In this document: piece after piece, positions 23,875-31,530 of the stretch
Numbering within the stretch: the first letter of the stretch is position 1
How the letters are laid out: each line of letters opens with the position of its first letter
From: DATBLE01 sp963734065
GTDB lineage: Bacteria > Actinomycetota > Thermoleophilia > Gaiellales > Gaiellaceae
Length of the DNA: 64,000 nt
Assembly: GCA_963734065.1 (NCBI GenBank)
Contig: CAVTFN010000003.1
Coordinates: forward strand, 620,001-684,000
Direction: 5' to 3'
The notes under the pieces: generated by a model
Told to the model about the DNA's origin: nothing
Seen by the model: only the letters and a program-made list of their open reading frames with translations
Database searches by the model: none
Program-made: the position numbers and the translations under genes

Positions 23875-24222
23875 TCCGACGGCAGTACGGTAACCGCCTG
23901 GGGACAATGCCCTCGGCTGCGCAAGGTTGCTCTGCCTAGACGCATCCCTTGGCTCCAAGCTGCAAGGCTGACTCGCTCTTTTTTAGGTCCGCGTTCGGCC
24001 GGTACCGCGCAGTCCCATTTCTCTCCCCGATCTGCGAGATCGAGGGCGATCGCGTAAGCACTGGGCGATTCCGACCTGGATCGCGGCCGCCGGCCAGTGT
24101 TCGATCCCCGCGCTGCCGTGCGGGTCGGCGAGAATGCCCGCGTGCCCACGTACTCGGTGAACGAGGACGCTCGTCGCAGTCGAGGTAGAACGTGCGGTAA
24201 ACAGTCGCCCCGTCGTCGGGCC
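23875..24222. other. Gap without a convincing gene; degenerate repeat copy C
   Basis: No frame here has protein-family features. Near 24048-24118 the sequence (GATCGCGTAAGC .. CCAGTGTTCGATCCCCGC) resembles the 3' flank of the 113-aa gene at 27.9 kb, an apparent third degenerate copy of that segment. Confidence 0.35.
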
Positions 24223-24945
24223 TTAGGTCGTCACGGCGCGGTACCTGGCGATGCTCGTCGCGAATGTCCAAATGACGAGCGACAGGATGGCTGGGAAGAA
24301 CGCGTAGCCAAACGCGCTGCCGTCGGTCGTCCCATCGAGGACGGTCAAGAACGTGACGAGGAAACAGACCGCTCCGATCAGCGCCACGATGCCAGTCCAG
24401 CGCCAAAAGACTCCCGTTCGCAGCGTCAGCAGTCCCGCCGCCATCAGGAACGCGGCAAAGCCCATTGCGGCGACCAGGAATGGCCCGCCCGCAGCAGTGG
24501 CCACCGACTTGCTCACCACGGGATTCACGGCGGCACCGTTGGTACTCGCAGCGGCAAGGATGACGGACGCCATCGCCATTCCCGCCATGCCGACAAGGGC
24601 ACCCCCAAACGCGACGCGGGCCAGCTGTGCAGAACCGCGGCCCGGGGACTCCGCATTCCCGAGCACGCTTCGAATCGTCCCCATGAAGTACAGGAAGACG
24701 AAGCCTGCGAGCAGCATCAGGAAACCACTGATCCGGCCATTCCACTGGTTGTCACGCGCCCAGTTCGTCCATTTCTGATCTGGTGCGCTGTAGTGGGGCG
24801 TTAAGCCACCGGTTGTAAACCAGCCGACGACAAACAGCGCGGCGAACACGACCCCGGACAGGGCCAGGAGCCGCTCCCACGACGTGGGGAGCGCGTCAGC
24901 CGCGGCGTTCGGACTGTGCGGAGTCGGCGCGAGTTGAGTCGTCAT
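24223..24945 (-). CDS. Six-TM integral membrane protein (240 aa)
   Basis: Begins MTTQLAPTPHSPNAAADALP and has about six hydrophobic helices, including LLALSGVVFAALFVVGWF, ISGFLMLLAGFVFLYFMGTI and a Met/Ala-rich pair (VGMAGMAMASVILAAAS). The ATG overlaps the stop of the DUF4386 gene by 4 nt (ATGA), so the two are coupled. It resembles DUF4386-adjacent membrane proteins of unknown role. Confidence 0.7.
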   Translation of the reverse strand: MTTQLAPTPHSPNAAADALPTSWERLLALSGVVFAALFVVGWFTTGGLTPHYSAPDQKWTNWARDNQWNGRISGFLMLLAGFVFLYFMGTIRSVLGNAESPGRGSAQLARVAFGGALVGMAGMAMASVILAAASTNGAAVNPVVSKSVATAAGGPFLVAAMGFAAFLMAAGLLTLRTGVFWRWTGIVALIGAVCFLVTFLTVLDGTTDGSAFGYAFFPAILSLVIWTFATSIARYRAVTT

Positions 24946-25637
24946 CGAACGCTCTCGGACAGGATCGGAGCGTCGCGCCTGAAGCCCCAGATCGTGCAGT
25001 AGACGCCAAGGAACAACTCCCACAAGGCCTCCGGGATCGTGGCCAGGCCCTGCAGCGAGCGCAGCGTGCTGCTCGGATGGTTCCCGCTGAACATGATTGC
25101 CGTCCCGGTGGCGATGAGCAGCGGCCCGCCCACAAGCCCGAGCCACGTCCACGGCCGCGGCACGAGCTGGGTGCGATACATCATGTAACCCAGAATCAAC
25201 CCGTTCCCCAAGCCGACCACCCAGCCCGGCCCTAGAAGGAACGTCCAGTCCTTGATCGCCGCAAGCGTGTACGCGACCGTGCCTTCGGATGCGCCCGCGT
25301 TCTCTTGTTGCAAAGTGGCGATCCCGAGCATCGCGACGATGCCGACGAGAATGAACGTGCACTCGAACAACCTCGCCGCCACGTAACCAATCGACAACTC
25401 CTCGAACTGCCGCCTCATGATCGGGACGATCACGACCGCGGTGCCGATGTTCGCGATGATGAGCAGAAGCTCCAACAGCGCGCCGAGATAGATCCGGTTG
25501 ACGTTCCCAGCACCGGCGACGAAGGCCACCGGATGCCGAAGCGCGGGCTCGAACAACAGCAGCGCAGGGATCGACGTGACGAACGTGATCAGGTAGAGCA
25601 CACCGAACCAACGCGCCCGCTTCTGATCCAGAGACAT
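24942..25637 (-). CDS. DUF4386 family membrane protein
   Basis: 231 aa from ATG 25637 with AAAGGGG upstream. The typical opening KRARWFGVLYLITFVTSIPALLLFEPAL and six to seven helices, with conserved-looking NVNRIYLGALLELLLIIANIGTAVVI and LVPRPWTWLGLVGG, match DUF4386. These proteins have no established function. It heads a two-gene operon inside the island and may represent transferred envelope cargo. Confidence 0.82.
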   Translation of the reverse strand: MSLDQKRARWFGVLYLITFVTSIPALLLFEPALRHPVAFVAGAGNVNRIYLGALLELLLIIANIGTAVVIVPIMRRQFEELSIGYVAARLFECTFILVGIVAMLGIATLQQENAGASEGTVAYTLAAIKDWTFLLGPGWVVGLGNGLILGYMMYRTQLVPRPWTWLGLVGGPLLIATGTAIMFSGNHPSSTLRSLQGLATIPEALWELFLGVYCTIWGFRRDAPILSESVR

Positions 25638-25858
25638 CCCTAAACCCCTTTCCCCTGAGTCGGAAGGCGCCGAACCTAACACTCGCTCGCGCAGAATCCA
25701 AGCGCGTCTTGACACTCAGGATTTCGTCTTCAGCCCAGGACAGGTCGTCCGATGCCGCCCGGAGTGCCGTCGGAACACGCGGCGATACTCCCTTCCGTGT
25801 CTGCTGCTCAGAACAACGGCCGACAACGCGCCTGGGCGGCGTTATCGGGTCAGGCTTC

Positions 25859-26020
25859 ATGCCGGGTCAGTCAGTCAATCCCGGAGGCCGTCCGAAGGGT
25901 CTGAGCCGGCGCGTCCGCGAACTCGTGGGTGATGACGGCGAGGCGAGCTCGCGACAGTGGAATCAAGTGCGGCTGTGCTTTAGGTTGTCGAGTCTGAGGC
26001 AGATGGTCTCTTGTGGTTGA
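25859..26020 (+). pseudogene. Truncated phage protein with DUF5681-like N-terminus
   Basis: Starts MPGQSVNPGGRPKGLSRRVRELVGDDGE. The GQSxNPGGRPKG motif marks DUF5681-type phage proteins, often next to terminase genes. After about residue 28 the sequence loses family character and stops at 53 aa, whereas intact members are longer. A likely remnant of a packaging-module gene. Confidence 0.5.
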
Positions 26021-26270
26021 CGATGAGCAGGTTGCGGAGCTTCGGGGATGGGCGGCAGGCCTTGCCGATGATGAACGCCCAGAAGTACGCGCTGCGGCCA
26101 AGGCGATTCTGTTGCTCGCGAACGACCTTTTGGCTGCGCGGAGTCAGATGCTTGAGGATCGATGGATCAAGCAGGCACTGGAAGAGCAGCAGGCGAGCGT
26201 TGAGCGGACGCTCCTTGACCGGCTGCGCCGTCGCGTCCAGGCCCCGAGCCAGTTCGAAGGCAGACCCTGA
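26013..26270 (+). CDS. Small helical phage-like protein (85 aa)
   Basis: GTG start. The product is charged and helical: VDDEQVAELRGWAAGLADDE, VRAAAKAILLLANDLLAARS, KQALEEQQASVERTLLDRLRRR. Predicted helical hairpin or coiled coil. It overlaps the end of the truncated DUF5681-like frame and is followed 17 nt later by another small gene. No family recognised. Confidence 0.5.
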   Translation: MVDDEQVAELRGWAAGLADDERPEVRAAAKAILLLANDLLAARSQMLEDRWIKQALEEQQASVERTLLDRLRRRVQAPSQFEGRP

Positions 26271-26287
26271 GCTGTGGAGAACCCGTA

Positions 26288-26515
26288 GTGAGCGGAACTG
26301 AGCGACCGCGCATCCTCTCGCTCGACCTGCTCGAGTCGTACGCGCGCGAGCGGGATGTCGACGTTCGGCTGGAGCGACGCCACGAGTTGGGTAACTGGAG
26401 CTGCACACTGATCGCAAGGGACGCGGGCAGTCCCGTGGTTGCCACCGGTGCGTCCGCTCGTGAAGCGATTCGGCGGGCGCTGGAAGCGGCCGGCGTCGAA
26501 TTCCCGGAAGCCTGA
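26288..26515 (+). CDS. Small alpha-beta hypothetical protein (75 aa)
   Basis: GTG start. The pattern ILSLDLLESYARERDVDVRL, GNWSCTLIARDAGSPVVATG, SAREAIRRALEAAGVEFPE gives helix-strand-strand-helix, reminiscent of the partial RNase H fold of HicB/UPF0150-like domains (short beta hairpin, then a helix after ATGxSxxEAI). No antitoxin DNA-binding part is attached. Function unknown. Confidence 0.5.
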   Translation: MSGTERPRILSLDLLESYARERDVDVRLERRHELGNWSCTLIARDAGSPVVATGASAREAIRRALEAAGVEFPEA

Positions 26516-26530
26516 TGCCCCTTTTCGGTC

Positions 26531-26635
26531 ATGGCCGAATCAGCGGCTAGGCAGCGGGCGGATCACCGCGTAATGTCCCGACCGACCCGGCGATCGCGGG
26601 GGAAGCGCTCGTCCGGCCGGCGAGTTTTCAACCTG
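26531..26635 (+). repeat. Relic copy B of the 113-aa gene's 3' end
   Basis: ATGGCCGAATCAGCGGCTAG and the following ~85 bp closely match 27834-27940, the end and 3' flank of the 113-aa gene (both share GCGGGGGAAGCGCTCGTCCG). The upstream part of that gene is missing here, so this is a partial duplication or a deletion remnant. Confidence 0.6.
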
Positions 26636-26804
26636 GACGCCTGCCTGGACGATCCGGCCGGCGGCGTTTATAGGGGCCGCCGGGTGCGGACGGTGAGCCG
26701 GTGCCGTGGTCGAGGGCGTGGTTCGAGTGGCGCCGCGACTGAGCTTGACCCTTAGTGGCCTGGTGAGGTGGTGGGGGCGGCGTTACGGCCGCCCCCACCA
26801 CGAG

Positions 26805-27359
26805 CTAGCTCGGAACGGACGTGCGCGTGCAGGCGCCCTTCGGAACAGTCACCGAGGCGCTTGTTGGTGATGCATCGGCCCGGAGCAGGATTTTTGAGCC
26901 GTTGTGCAGGATCAGCACGCGAGCACCCTTGCCCCGCTCGACAAGGTCGAACACTCCTGATCCGGTGAAGGTGCATCTCAGCGCCGTCTGTGCGGACACT
27001 TTCACCCCACCGGGAACGGTGGCCGCCGCCTTCGCGGTCGTCCCGTAGTTGATGCAGTTGAGATGAAGGTTGACGTCGCCAACCGGAATGGCACCCTTCG
27101 GTTTCCCACCAACCACGTAACCGCCATACAGCGGTTCGGGGTACTTGGGACTCCAGCCGACGTAGACCTCGACGTGCGGATTAACGATGGCTGGGAAGCT
27201 GACGCTCGGGATCACGCCATGCCCATGCGGCCAGACCAGGATCGACATCTTGCCGCCACACTTCGTGAAGTCGCGCCCGTGCGAGCCGAACGCGGTTGGA
27301 GCGGCGACCACGAGCGCCACCGCAGCGGCCACCACGGGCAGCTTCAACCTCATCGTCAT
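26805..27359 (-). CDS. Secreted hypothetical protein (184 aa)
   Basis: Clear Sec signal peptide (KLPVVAAAVALVVAAPTAFGS), then a beta-rich domain with Cys residues in DFTKCGGKM, LHLNCINYG, TALRCTFTG and KGACTRTSV, which could form two disulfides. It has Gly/Pro-rich turns (VGWSPKYPEPLYGGYVVGGKP). GGAGGC precedes the ATG. Function unknown; an exported binding protein is possible. A 16-bp tandem repeat lies directly upstream. Confidence 0.65.
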   Translation of the reverse strand: MTMRLKLPVVAAAVALVVAAPTAFGSHGRDFTKCGGKMSILVWPHGHGVIPSVSFPAIVNPHVEVYVGWSPKYPEPLYGGYVVGGKPKGAIPVGDVNLHLNCINYGTTAKAAATVPGGVKVSAQTALRCTFTGSGVFDLVERGKGARVLILHNGSKILLRADASPTSASVTVPKGACTRTSVPS

Positions 27360-27376
27360 GCCTGCCTCCCTCTCCC

Positions 27377-27418
27377 TTACATAGGGCCACCGTTACATAG
27401 GGCCACCGTTCGGTGGCC
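27377..27418. repeat. 16-bp tandem duplication plus hairpin
   Basis: TTACATAGGGCCACCG occurs twice head to tail (27377-27392, 27393-27408). The second copy continues into a perfect hairpin GGCCACCG-TT-CGGTGGCC (27401-27418). It lies just upstream of the secreted-protein start (minus strand) and could affect its leader. Confidence 0.6.
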
Positions 27419-27533
27419 GCATGACACTACGCCCCCCGAACCGGGGCTGTCCATCCGGGGGAGCCGTTCGATGGCGACCGCGGAGGCGGGGAGTTAGGCT
27501 GGAGCCAGCCGTCCGGCCCCACCGGGAGGGCCG

Positions 27534-27875
27534 TTGACAGCGCAGGGGCATCCACGCCGGATCTTCGCCACCGCGATCGAGCGCGGGAACATCGTCATGG
27601 CGGAGGCGACCGCCCGGGAGCTCGGCCGGATCAGCCTCGAGGAAGCGTTGGCTCTGACCGCCCTTGTCGCGGAGAAAGAGTCTGAGCGGCGGTCACGGTT
27701 CGCTGTTCGGTGGCTACGCCGGCTGCTCGAGGAGGACGAGAGCTTGACGATCGAGGAGGCGGCGCTGGCAGCTTCGTGTCTCGGCGCTTTGGGTGGGCCG
27801 TCTCACGAGGAGGCGTACGGGATGCTCGCGGCCATGGCCGAAAGAGCGACTAGGCAAGGGCGGGTCACCGCGTAG
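27534..27875 (+). CDS. Conserved actinobacterial hypothetical protein (113 aa)
   Basis: TTG start preceded by GGGAGGG. Helical protein: HPRRIFATAIERGNIVMAEA, ARELGRISLEEALALTALVA, RRSRFAVRWLRRLLEEDESL, TIEEAALAASCLGALGGPSH. I recall similar short proteins repeated in actinobacterial genomes without a known role. Its 3' end and flank recur, degraded, at 26.5 kb and more weakly near 24.05 kb, so it belongs to a locally duplicating family. Confidence 0.6.
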   Translation: MTAQGHPRRIFATAIERGNIVMAEATARELGRISLEEALALTALVAEKESERRSRFAVRWLRRLLEEDESLTIEEAALAASCLGALGGPSHEEAYGMLAAMAERATRQGRVTA

Positions 27876-28475
27876 CGTCCTGACCGGCCCGGCATCGCGG
27901 GGGAAGCGCTCGTCCGCCCGGCGTAGTGTTCGACCCCCGCGCCGGGCCTCCGCTACTAGCTGACGTTGCAGGAAAGCGCGTTTCCTTACTCGTGGCGGGA
28001 GGAAAGGCTCTGATGCGGCGGGTGCTCCGAGAGAGAGGGGAGTGGCTGGTCTCGGAGGCTGCGGCCACCAGTCCGGCACCCGGGGCGCCCGCCTCCAAGC
28101 CGACAGCAAGGAATGGGCCCTATGTAACGCGGCCGCTCCGGAACCTGGAACTGGGAGGGGCCGCCGAAGGGGCGGCCCCTCCAAGCCTTGCCGCAGCCAA
28201 GGGAGCCCGCCTGACCGGGGGAGAGGCAAACCAGAGTCAGGTGAGCAACAACCTCGCCTTGATCTTGGCTTGGATCTCCACCCTCGCACGAAGCTCAAGA
28301 CCGCGCGAGGGTATTTCCCCGCAGACCGACCCGCCGCAGTTCAGGTTGCTGCTTTCGCCATCAGTGCGCAGCGCTCGAATGCGCGACGCTAGGCGTTGGC
28401 CAACGCTCAGCCGGCGAGATCGTGGCTCAGCCACAGAGCTAGACGCTTCGCAGAACGGGCGCTGCGCGAAAACGC
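27876..28475. other. 600-bp stretch without a convincing gene
   Basis: The first 65 bp are the 3' flank shared with the relic at 26.5 kb. Frames across the rest are Arg/Pro/Ser-rich and lack family features or ribosome sites. It probably contains decayed island DNA. Confidence 0.45.
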
Positions 28476-28694
28476 CTATTCGTCCCTGGCGGTCGTGTCC
28501 TTGCGGCGCATGGCCTCGTAGACCCGGTCCCAATGCGCAGAGATCTCCTGCAGGGCGCGGGCCGTGGTCAATGCAGCTTCCTCCAGCCCGGTGTTCACTT
28601 TTTCAGCGTGTTCGAGCCGCTCCTCGAGGTCGCTGACCCTTAGCCCGAGGAGACTAACTTCTTGCGCGATCGTCTCGAAGTCTTCCAAGCTCAA
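28476..28694 (-). CDS. Coiled-coil protein (72 aa)
   Basis: TTG start. Product: LSLEDFETIAQEVSLLGLRV, SDLEERLEHAEKVNTGLEEA, LTTARALQEISAHWDRVYEA, then a charged end. Heptad-like spacing of Leu/Val suggests a coiled coil dimer. Small coiled-coil proteins of this kind occur in phage and plasmid modules. No family recognised. Confidence 0.5.
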   Translation of the reverse strand: MSLEDFETIAQEVSLLGLRVSDLEERLEHAEKVNTGLEEAALTTARALQEISAHWDRVYEAMRRKDTTARDE

Positions 28695-29078
28695 GAGATG
28701 ATCCGCCGTGGTCTACAAATCGTCAAGCCGGTCGGTGAGGACTCTTGGGTGTTCTCCCGGCGGCGTTCAGGAGCCGACGTCTTCCCCTTTGATCGCGGCT
28801 GCGGCGGCGTTGCACGTTGCCGACCTGGAGCTCGACTTGGCCGGGGCGGGCGAGATCGTCATCCACTGATGGCAGTCGCCGCTCCGGCGGAAGTCACGAC
28901 TTCGGCCTCTCCTGGGGGGCCTTCGGGTGATTCACCTGCAGCACCCCGGTCGTCCGCCGTTACGCGGCGTGGTGTGGTGCTCCTGTCCTGGGCATCCAGG
29001 CGGAGCGGCCGGGCCACCTGCGCCGACTGCCTCGAGCTGCGGAGACGCCGCGGCGGTTAAGTCCTAGTTTCCCCGTCC
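28695..29078. other. Gap with two weak, overlapping small frames
   Basis: A 44-aa frame (28735-28869, ending LIAAAAALHVADLELDLAGA..) and a 63-aa frame (28869-29060, with TCADCLEL near its end) overlap as TGATG. Neither has a recognisable family or a clear ribosome site, so they are recorded but not called as genes. Confidence 0.3.
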
Positions 29079-29096
29079 GATACTAGATGTAGTATC
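29079..29096. promoter_or_regulatory. Operator of the hicAB operon (perfect palindrome)
   Basis: GATACTA-GATG-TAGTATC, a perfect 7-bp inverted repeat 7 nt before the hicA start codon, in a locally AT-rich patch. HicB antitoxins bind such operators through their C-terminal DNA-binding domain and repress the operon; binding here is inferred. Confidence 0.75.
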
Positions 29097-29103
29097 ATCA
29101 GGC

Positions 29104-29340
29104 GTGGGCATCCATGAGGACATCAAGCAACTCAAGACTCGCCGCCGCAGCGTTCGTCCCGACGACATGCACAAGCTGCTCGTCGAGGCGGGATTCGAGC
29201 GGCGACATGGCAAAGGCGACCACTGGGTCTACACGCACCGAGACCGTCCATACCCGTTGACGATCGACCCGAGAAATCCCCTACTACCGGCATACGTATC
29301 GAAGGCGATACGCGCGATCGAGGAGGTGATCGGTGAATGA
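29104..29340 (+). CDS. hicA: HicA-family mRNA interferase toxin
   Basis: 78 aa, GTG start. The dsRBD-like HicA fold is visible with the catalytic His in RRHGKGDHWVYTH and the typical LTIDPRNP and AIEEVIGE ending. HicA cleaves mRNA and halts translation until bound by HicB. Slightly longer than classical HicA (about 60 aa) owing to an N-terminal extension (IHEDIKQLKTRRRSVRPDDM). Its stop overlaps the hicB start by 4 nt (ATGA). Confidence 0.88.
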   Translation: MGIHEDIKQLKTRRRSVRPDDMHKLLVEAGFERRHGKGDHWVYTHRDRPYPLTIDPRNPLLPAYVSKAIRAIEEVIGE

Positions 29341-29732
29341 GCAGAACAATCGAGGAATACATGGAGCTCCCGTACACGATCATGCTGCAGCGCGACGCCG
29401 ATGAAGAGGGACATCACGGTTTCGTGGCTGAGGTGCGCGAACTCCCCGGCTGTCTCAGCCAGGGAGAGAGTGCTGAGGAGGCGGTCGCCGGCATTTCCGA
29501 CGCGATGGCGGGCTGGCTGAGTGTCGCGCTCGAGGACGAACGTGAGATCCCGGAGCCGCGCGACCTCGACTCATACAGCGGCAAGTTCATCCTGCGCATC
29601 CCGCGCAGCCTGCATGCCGCGCTCGTGGTGCAAGCCGAAGAGGAGGGCGTCAGCCTGAACCAGTTCGTCTCGTCGGGGCTCGCGTTTTTCCTGGGGCTGA
29701 GGACGGGAGAGCGGGCGAAAGTCGCCGTCTGA
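29337..29732 (+). CDS. hicB: HicB-family antitoxin
   Basis: 131 aa. The N-terminal partial RNase H-like domain (YTIMLQRDADEEGHHGFVAEVRELPGCLSQGESAEEAVAGI) neutralises HicA. The C-terminal part (KFILRIPRSLHAALVVQAEEEGVSLNQFVSSGLAFFL) is a ribbon-helix-helix for operator binding. Order is toxin first, antitoxin second, as usual for hic operons. It likely stabilises the island in the chromosome. Confidence 0.9.
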   Translation: MSRTIEEYMELPYTIMLQRDADEEGHHGFVAEVRELPGCLSQGESAEEAVAGISDAMAGWLSVALEDEREIPEPRDLDSYSGKFILRIPRSLHAALVVQAEEEGVSLNQFVSSGLAFFLGLRTGERAKVAV

Positions 29733-29784
29733 CGCGACGAGTAGCCGACCCTGGGGGATAGCCGATCTGCGCGGTATCCTCGAA

Positions 29785-29936
29785 CTGTCTCGGGGTTGTG
29801 GTGACTTCGGGGTGGAGTTAGGTTGAGCATCTCGGGGGCCCCTTCGGGGGCTCTCGGCGTTTCAGGGTCTCCGCCCGAAGCGTTCCGTAGAGTCGGGCAG
29901 ATGCTCACCACTTCACTTCGACCCCGTCCGAGACAG
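29785..29936. repeat. Imperfect inverted repeat with central hairpin
   Basis: CTGTCTCGG (29785-29793) pairs with CCGAGACAG (29928-29936), and inner GAGCATC (29825-29831) pairs with GATGCTC (29900-29906). The apex has GGCCCC-TTCG-GGGGCT (29838-29853). It follows hicB by about 50 bp, so it may terminate the hic transcript or encode a structured RNA. Confidence 0.5.
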
Positions 29937-30490
29937 TGCGGCGTGACGCAGTAACCGCCGGCGGGCTGACCGTCAAGATCGTCGGCGACCCGGCCGTCTA
30001 CGCCCGGTTGGTCGGACGTGCGCTCGAGGGCGTCGACCTGAAGGCGGCGGAGACGATCGCGGGCGCGTTCGCGCAGCAGGCGCAGGTTGTTGCGGAGGCG
30101 CAGCGCGTCATGGCGCCTGGTCTCGCAAAGTTCTCCGCGGAGGTCAAGCAGGCGGAAGAGGTGCTCGGCTGCTCCTACGACGAGATCGTCGACCGCGTTC
30201 CGAACATGCCGCCCGAATACGGCGAGACCACACCGAGAGACGTCGTCGAGGCAGGCGAGATGGGCTACCGGGGTAAGGCCGCGCTCGATGTTGCAGCCTC
30301 GTGGCATCGGCGTACCCCGAGCTCAACCTCATCCCGGATCGTTCGCCCGCGGACATGTCGCCCTCGCCGCGTTCCTCATGCTCGCGGCACGGTGCGGCGG
30401 GCACCGAACCGCGCGACACGCGGTTCGCCTCGAAGAAGCACCGGCGACGACCCCGACCCTGAACATGTAGCCGTTAGGGGCGGCCTGTGA
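29936..30490 (+). CDS. Phage-like helical protein, C-terminus doubtful
   Basis: GTG start at 29936. The first ~120 residues look coding: TVKIVGDPAVYARLVGRALE, LKAAETIAGAFAQQAQVVAE, KQAEEVLGCSYDEIVDRVPN, PEYGETTPRDVVEAGEMG. After YRGKAALDVAASW the frame becomes Arg/Ser/Pro-rich. A neighbouring frame then gains sense (VASAYPELNLIPDRSPADMS from GTG 30301), suggesting a frameshift near 30.29 kb or an overlapping gene. No family recognised. Confidence 0.45.
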   Translation: MRRDAVTAGGLTVKIVGDPAVYARLVGRALEGVDLKAAETIAGAFAQQAQVVAEAQRVMAPGLAKFSAEVKQAEEVLGCSYDEIVDRVPNMPPEYGETTPRDVVEAGEMGYRGKAALDVAASWHRRTPSSTSSRIVRPRTCRPRRVPHARGTVRRAPNRATRGSPRRSTGDDPDPEHVAVRGGL

Positions 30491-30672
30491 CGCCGTCCCG
30501 GACACCGTTGCAGCGGGCGACCGTGCTCGCGATCGGTGCCTACGCGGCCGCGCTTCGGCTGCTCGTCACCGCCGCGGAGCGGACAGCGCTGCGTGACGCC
30601 CTCGCCGCCCGGCTGGCGAAGGACTACATCGAGGAGCAGCTCGAACGCGTCGACCAGGACCGGGCCGCGTGA
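30487..30672 (+). CDS. Small helical protein (61 aa) in replication block
   Basis: GTG start overlapping the previous stop (GTGA). Product helical: LQRATVLAIGAYAAALRLLV, TAAERTALRDALAARLAKDY, IEEQLERVDQDRAA. Its stop overlaps the next GTG by 4 nt. Such strings of overlapping tiny genes typify actinophage replication regions. Confidence 0.5.
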   Translation: MTPSRTPLQRATVLAIGAYAAALRLLVTAAERTALRDALAARLAKDYIEEQLERVDQDRAA

Positions 30673-30920
30673 CCGAGGCCGAACGCATCCTCGGCCGGCG
30701 CCTCTGGGCGGTGCTCATGCTGGCCCGCACTGTCGATGTCGCCGAGTCGATCCTCGCCGGCCGCCCGGTGATGGCCCGCAACCTCGACCCGGAGGCGCTA
30801 CGCCGGGCCCTGCGCGGCGCTACCGCCCCTTCCCCTAATTCGTTCGTCCGTGTTCGGCACGGCCACCTAGACGCACTCGACGAGTGCGGCCCCCTACTTG
30901 AAAGGAGGGCGGCCGCATGA
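30669..30920 (+). CDS. Small hypothetical protein (83 aa) in replication block
   Basis: GTG start. TEAERILGRRLWAVLMLART, VDVAESILAGRPVMARNLDP, EALRRALRGATAP, then a less ordered end that includes HGHLDALDECGPLLERR. AAAGGAGGG inside its 3' end serves as the ribosome site for the ATPase gene, whose ATG overlaps its stop (ATGA). Confidence 0.5.
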   Translation: MTEAERILGRRLWAVLMLARTVDVAESILAGRPVMARNLDPEALRRALRGATAPSPNSFVRVRHGHLDALDECGPLLERRAAA

Positions 30921-31417
30921 CCGCGACCGTGCTCGAAGACGTCCGTACCTTCATCCGCCGCTTCGTCGTGCTCGACGACCACCAGGCGCTCGCGGTCGCG
31001 CTGTGGGTCGCGCTCACACACGTCTACGACGCCTTCGGGATCACGCCGTACCTGGTGATCACTTCGGCGTTGAAGCGGTCTGGGAAAACGCGGCTGCTCG
31101 AGGTGCTCGAGCTGCTCGTCAGAGAGCCGCTGTCGACGGCGAACATCTCAGACGCCGCCCTCTTCCGGGTCGTCGCCGACAAGTCGCCAAGCCTGTTCAT
31201 GGATGAGGTCGACGCGATCTTCAAGTCGCGCGATCGTGAGGAGCTCCGCGGCCTCCTGAACGCCGGCTACCGCGCCGGCGCGGTCGCGCACCGAATGGGC
31301 GGCGCGAACAACCGAACCCTCGAGAGCTTCCCGGTCTACTGCCCGAAGGCGTTCGCAGGGATCGGGGACTGCCTCCCGGATACCCTCACCGATCGGTTCG
31401 AGTCGGAAACGCCATGA
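30917..31417 (+). CDS. DUF3631-type P-loop ATPase, truncated at the island end
   Basis: 166 aa of a phage/plasmid replication ATPase. The pattern LWVALTHVYDAFGITPYLVI, then SALKRSGKTRLLEVLELLV (Walker A-like SGKT), NISDAALFRVVADKSPSLFM, DEVDAIF (Walker B) and PKAFAGIGDCLPDTLTDR is typical of DUF3631 proteins acting with primase-like genes. Intact proteins continue for 200 or more residues past DTLTDR, where the DUF3631 domain lies. This one ends six residues later, 64 bp before attR, so the right side of the element has been deleted. Confidence 0.75.
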   Translation: MTATVLEDVRTFIRRFVVLDDHQALAVALWVALTHVYDAFGITPYLVITSALKRSGKTRLLEVLELLVREPLSTANISDAALFRVVADKSPSLFMDEVDAIFKSRDREELRGLLNAGYRAGAVAHRMGGANNRTLESFPVYCPKAFAGIGDCLPDTLTDRFESETP

Positions 31418-31480
31418 CCGATTGGGCGTAGCCGCGCCGGATGTCGGCTCGTGTCACCCTGAGTCGTCTCGCGCGTTCGC

Positions 31481-31524
31481 CTTGCCATGCAGAAGGTCGA
31501 GGGTTCGAGTCCCTTCATCCGCTC
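31481..31524 (+). repeat. attR: 44-bp direct repeat of the tRNA-Gly 3' part
   Basis: Identical to 19968-20011. It supplies only the anticodon loop to the 3' end of the tRNA; no 5' half is present, so it is not a second tRNA gene. Confidence 0.85.
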
Positions 31525-31530
31525 TACGAA

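Larger units (their letters stand above)
19968..31524. mobile_element. Genomic island integrated in tRNA-Gly(GCC), prophage-like remnant
   Basis: About 11.5 kb between identical 44-bp repeats. Phage-type genes are present (excisionase-like HTH, HK97 prohead protease, HNH protein, GQSxNPGGRPKG protein, DUF3631-type ATPase cut off just before attR), together with a HicAB toxin-antitoxin pair and metabolic or membrane cargo. No integrase, portal, capsid or terminase large subunit was found. It is therefore a decayed prophage, a satellite, or an element relying on an integrase elsewhere. Gene density and coding quality are lower than in the flanks. Confidence 0.82.

Noticed and set aside
28735..29060. 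Two overlapping small frames (44 and 63 aa) upstream of hicA
   Set aside because: TGATG overlap is suggestive, but there is no ribosome site, family match or other support; mentioned only as a gap note.
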